Below are positions 5,670 through 7,412 of a stretch of 7,412 bases of DNA, piece after piece. Made by a program: the position numbers and the translations under genes. Source of the DNA: an uncultured Dorea sp. (GTDB lineage Bacteria > Bacillota_A > Clostridia > Lachnospirales > Lachnospiraceae); contig CAJTRM010000036.1 in the NCBI GenBank assembly GCA_910578865.1, forward strand, positions 1 to 7,412. Direction: 5' to 3'. How positions within the stretch are numbered: the first letter of the stretch is position 1; each line of letters begins with the position of its first letter. Under the pieces are notes generated by a model. The model saw only the letters and a program-made list of their open reading frames with translations, was not told where the DNA came from and did no database searches.

Positions 5670-5689
5670 AAATATGATATAACATATTT
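5670..5689. promoter_or_regulatory. 20-bp inverted repeat, candidate operator of the second operon
   Basis: AAATATG (5670-5676) and CATATTT (5683-5689) are perfect 7-bp arms around a 6-bp centre. The repeat lies just downstream of the first -10 and covers the second -10 candidate. TATGATAT occurs twice, at 5657-5664 and 5673-5680, exactly 16 bp apart. The sequence differs from the GTATATAC site of module A. Binding by the regulator at 4809 is inference; A/T richness raises the chance of accidental symmetry. Confidence 0.45.
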
Positions 5690-5720
5690 ATATTAAATCA
5701 TGATTAATTATGTTCTTTAG

Positions 5721-5727
5721 AAAGGAG
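5721..5727 (+). promoter_or_regulatory. Ribosome binding site deciding the second GH1 start
   Basis: AAAGGAG lies 6 nt before ATG 5734. The in-frame ATG at 5710 lies upstream of this site, has no good site of its own and would add residues not found in the paralogue. Confidence 0.88.
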
Positions 5728-5733
5728 AAGCGT

Positions 5734-7134
5734 ATGCAGCTATCAATTCCAAAAGGATTTTTTATGGGCGCAGCCATGTCCGGCCCCCAGACGGAGGGAG
5801 CTTACAAAAAGGATCACCGTCTGGAGAGTTTCTGGGATACCTGGTCCGATCAATCCATCTCTGACTTTTACAACAAAGTAGGCAGCTATGTGGGCAATAA
5901 TTTTTACGAAAAATATGAAGAGGACATTAAGCTGTTAAAAAGCCTCCATCTTGACTCTTTCCGCACTTCCATCCAGTGGACCCGGCTTATGGATCAGAAC
6001 CAGAAGCTGAACCCGGAGGGGGCCGCGTTTTACCACAAAGTATGCGCCTGCGCAAAGGAGAATCATATTGAACTGTTTATGAACCTGTACCATTTTGACA
6101 TGCCTGCTTATCTGTTTGCCCGAGGGGGATGGGAGAATCGGGAAGTGGTGGAAGCTTACGCAGTCTACGCCAGGACCGCATTCCGGGAATTTGGCAAGGA
6201 GATCCGTTTCTGGTTCACCTTCAACGAGCCTATCGTTGAGCCGGACCAGGAGTACCGGGACGGGAACTGGTATCCCTTTATCAAGGATGATAAGCGGGGC
6301 CTTCAGGTGCAGTACCATATTTCCCTGGCCCACAGCCTGGCAGTTCGGGAGTTTAGAAAGGCCAAGGAGGAGGGGTATCTTATGGAGGATGCCCAGATTG
6401 GCCTTATCAACGCCTTTGCGCCTCCTTATACCAAAGAAAATCCCACGCCGGAGGATCTGGAGGCCGTGCGCATGACAGACGGCATCCACAACCGCTGGTG
6501 GCTTGACCTTTGCACCTTAGGCGCCCTGCCCCAGGATGTGTTTGACACACTGGAGGAATACTCCATGGCCCCGGAGACCCGTCCCGGCGACAAAGAGATC
6601 TTATCATGCGGGAAGGTGGACTGGCTGGGATTTAACTACTATCAGCCCACCAGAGTCCAGGCTCCCACCGTAAAGACAGACGCAGCCGGCAATCCTAAAT
6701 TCGCGGAAGCCTATATCTGGCCGGAAAGAAAGATGAACATTTATCGGGGCTGGGAGATCTATCCCAAGGGGATCTATGATTTCGGGATGAAGATGAAGCG
6801 GGAATATCCGGATCTGAAATTCTTTATCTCGGAAAACGGCATGGGCGTGGAACACGAAGACCGCTTCCGCAATGAGGAAGGCGAGATTCAGGATGATTAC
6901 CGCATCGAGTTTGTCCGCGACCATCTGGAATGGGTCATGAAAGCCATTGAGGAGGGCGCTAACTGTGTTGGTTACCACTATTGGGCAGTGATCGACAACT
7001 GGTCCTGGAGCAATGCGTTTAAAAACAGGTATGGGTTCGTTGAAGTGGATCTGATGAACAATTACGCAAGAAAATTGAAAAAATCTGCCCATTGGATCAA
7101 GGATCTGATTGAGCAGAGAGACAAGGAGGATTAA
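5734..7134 (+). CDS. GH1 glycosidase, probable 6-phospho-beta-glycosidase (module B)
   Basis: A 466-residue cytosolic GH1 enzyme, paralogous to the one at 1997. GH1 hallmarks: FFMGAAMSGPQTEG with sugar-binding Gln19, LYHFDMP with His120, acid/base Glu165 in TFNEP and nucleophile Glu367 in SENGMG. Shared blocks with the paralogue include RGWEIYPK, YDF, QDDYRIEF and LKKSAHW. The C-terminal loop DNWSWSNAFKNRYG has Ser424, Lys430 and Tyr433 in the phosphate-binding zone, and Trp425 directly after the Ser. In the LacG-type 6-phospho-beta-galactosidases a Trp follows the Ser, while BglA-type 6-phospho-beta-glucosidases have a small residue. Trp425 could therefore mean galacto or dual preference, but many clostridial GH1 proteins called glucosidases also seem to have it. 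The gene is followed after 1 nt by an EIIC start, so the two form an operon. It is expected to cut the phosphorylated sugar that this permease imports. Confidence 0.9.
   Translation: MQLSIPKGFFMGAAMSGPQTEGAYKKDHRLESFWDTWSDQSISDFYNKVGSYVGNNFYEKYEEDIKLLKSLHLDSFRTSIQWTRLMDQNQKLNPEGAAFYHKVCACAKENHIELFMNLYHFDMPAYLFARGGWENREVVEAYAVYARTAFREFGKEIRFWFTFNEPIVEPDQEYRDGNWYPFIKDDKRGLQVQYHISLAHSLAVREFRKAKEEGYLMEDAQIGLINAFAPPYTKENPTPEDLEAVRMTDGIHNRWWLDLCTLGALPQDVFDTLEEYSMAPETRPGDKEILSCGKVDWLGFNYYQPTRVQAPTVKTDAAGNPKFAEAYIWPERKMNIYRGWEIYPKGIYDFGMKMKREYPDLKFFISENGMGVEHEDRFRNEEGEIQDDYRIEFVRDHLEWVMKAIEEGANCVGYHYWAVIDNWSWSNAFKNRYGFVEVDLMNNYARKLKKSAHWIKDLIEQRDKED
7123..7129 (+). promoter_or_regulatory. Ribosome binding site of the second EIIC gene, inside the GH1 end
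   Basis: AAGGAGG lies 6 nt before ATG 7136 and inside the last codons of GH1. It selects this ATG over the in-frame TTG at 7109 and implies translational coupling. Confidence 0.88.
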
Positions 7135-7135
7135 T

Positions 7136-7411
7136 ATGGGAGCTTCACTGCAAAATTCTAAGTTTATTGATAAGTTTACCGAATTTGCCGCAAAACTGGG
7201 CAGTCAGGTTCATTTAAGTTCTTTGAGGGACGCCTTTGCCACTATTATGCCCCTCTACATATTGGCAGGTCTGGCTGTTTTGTTTAACAACACGGTATTC
7301 CAGTGGATCTTAAGCGGTCCGGCTCTGGCCAACGCCCAGTACTGGGGCAATCTTCTGGTTAATGCCACCTTAAATGTCAGCTCTCTTCTGGTTGCCGCCG
7401 TCATCGGCTAA
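7136..7411 (+). CDS. PTS EIIC (CelB-type) N-terminal part, interrupted by an in-frame stop at the window edge
   Basis: Only 91 residues are read before TAA at 7409-7411, against about 440 for the paralogue at 581. The N-terminus matches the CelB family: an amphipathic stretch (SKFIDKFTEFAAKLGSQVHL), then SSLRDAFATIMPLYILAGLAVL with the first membrane segment, and LNVSSLLVAAVIG, equivalent to LNFFTVAAVVLIG in the paralogue. In this family the frame would continue through further membrane helices. The stop may be a real nonsense or frameshift mutation (GGCTAAA would read Gly-Tyr if one T had been lost from GGCTATAAA), a sequence error, or an effect of the window end; this cannot be settled here. 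The gene overlaps nothing, starts 1 nt after the GH1 stop and is expected to be the permease for module B. Confidence 0.8.
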   Translation: MGASLQNSKFIDKFTEFAAKLGSQVHLSSLRDAFATIMPLYILAGLAVLFNNTVFQWILSGPALANAQYWGNLLVNATLNVSSLLVAAVIG

Positions 7412-7412
7412 A

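Noticed and set aside
5529..5733. LicT/BglG-type antiterminator element (RAT) upstream of the second GH1
   Set aside because: The hairpin at 5554-5593 lies directly after the regulator stop, upstream of the GH1 promoter candidates. No RAT-like sequence overlaps it, and no BglG-type gene is present.
5935..6489. Reverse-strand open frame (184 codons) inside the second GH1 gene
   Set aside because: It lies opposite a clear GH1 coding region and the translation looks like no known family.
1..7412. CRISPR arrays, insertion sequences or other mobile elements
   Set aside because: No regularly spaced repeats, transposase-like frames or terminal inverted repeats were seen.

Overview
The window looks like chromosomal DNA of a low-to-mid-GC Firmicute, most likely a gut Clostridia of the Lachnospiraceae type. 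This rests on strong Gram-positive ribosome binding sites, sigma-A-type promoters, a tRNA-Gly without an encoded CCA, and the style of the proteins (CelB-type PTS permeases, phospho-glycosidase-like GH1 enzymes, HutC-type GntR regulators). The genus is inference; no search was run. All genes run on the + strand.

Layout. 1-359 is the C-terminal part of a histidine phosphatase-family protein, closed by a hairpin terminator (382-430). After a promoter with a palindromic operator candidate comes module A: a PTS EIIC permease (581-1900), a GH1 glycosidase (1997-3430) and a small two-helix membrane protein (3427-3696) that overlaps the GH1 stop. A separately promoted GntR/HutC regulator follows (3849-4550). 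A tRNA-Gly(GCC) with its own promoter and terminator sits at 4573-4766. Module B then follows: a second GntR/HutC regulator (4809-5528) with a terminator, a promoter region containing a 20-bp inverted repeat, a second GH1 enzyme (5734-7134), and the start of a second EIIC permease (7136 onward). The second permease meets an in-frame TAA at 7409-7411, at the window edge.

How the parts fit. Each module pairs a CelB-type sugar permease with a GH1 enzyme that carries the C-terminal Ser/Lys/Tyr signature typical of 6-phospho-beta-glycosidases, and each has a HutC-type regulator. The expected flow is PTS uptake and phosphorylation of a beta-linked disaccharide or beta-glucoside, cleavage in the cytosol by GH1, and repression relieved by a phosphorylated sugar. 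The gene orders are mirrored (EIIC-GH1-GntR, then GntR-GH1-EIIC), which suggests two paralogous modules with different substrates. No EIIA or EIIB gene is present, so both permeases must borrow these from elsewhere.

The most interesting points are the differing phosphate and sugar pocket residues of the two GH1 enzymes, the two different operator-like palindromes, the unrecognised coupled membrane protein, and the stop codon in the second permease. No wholly new system could be demonstrated from sequence alone.
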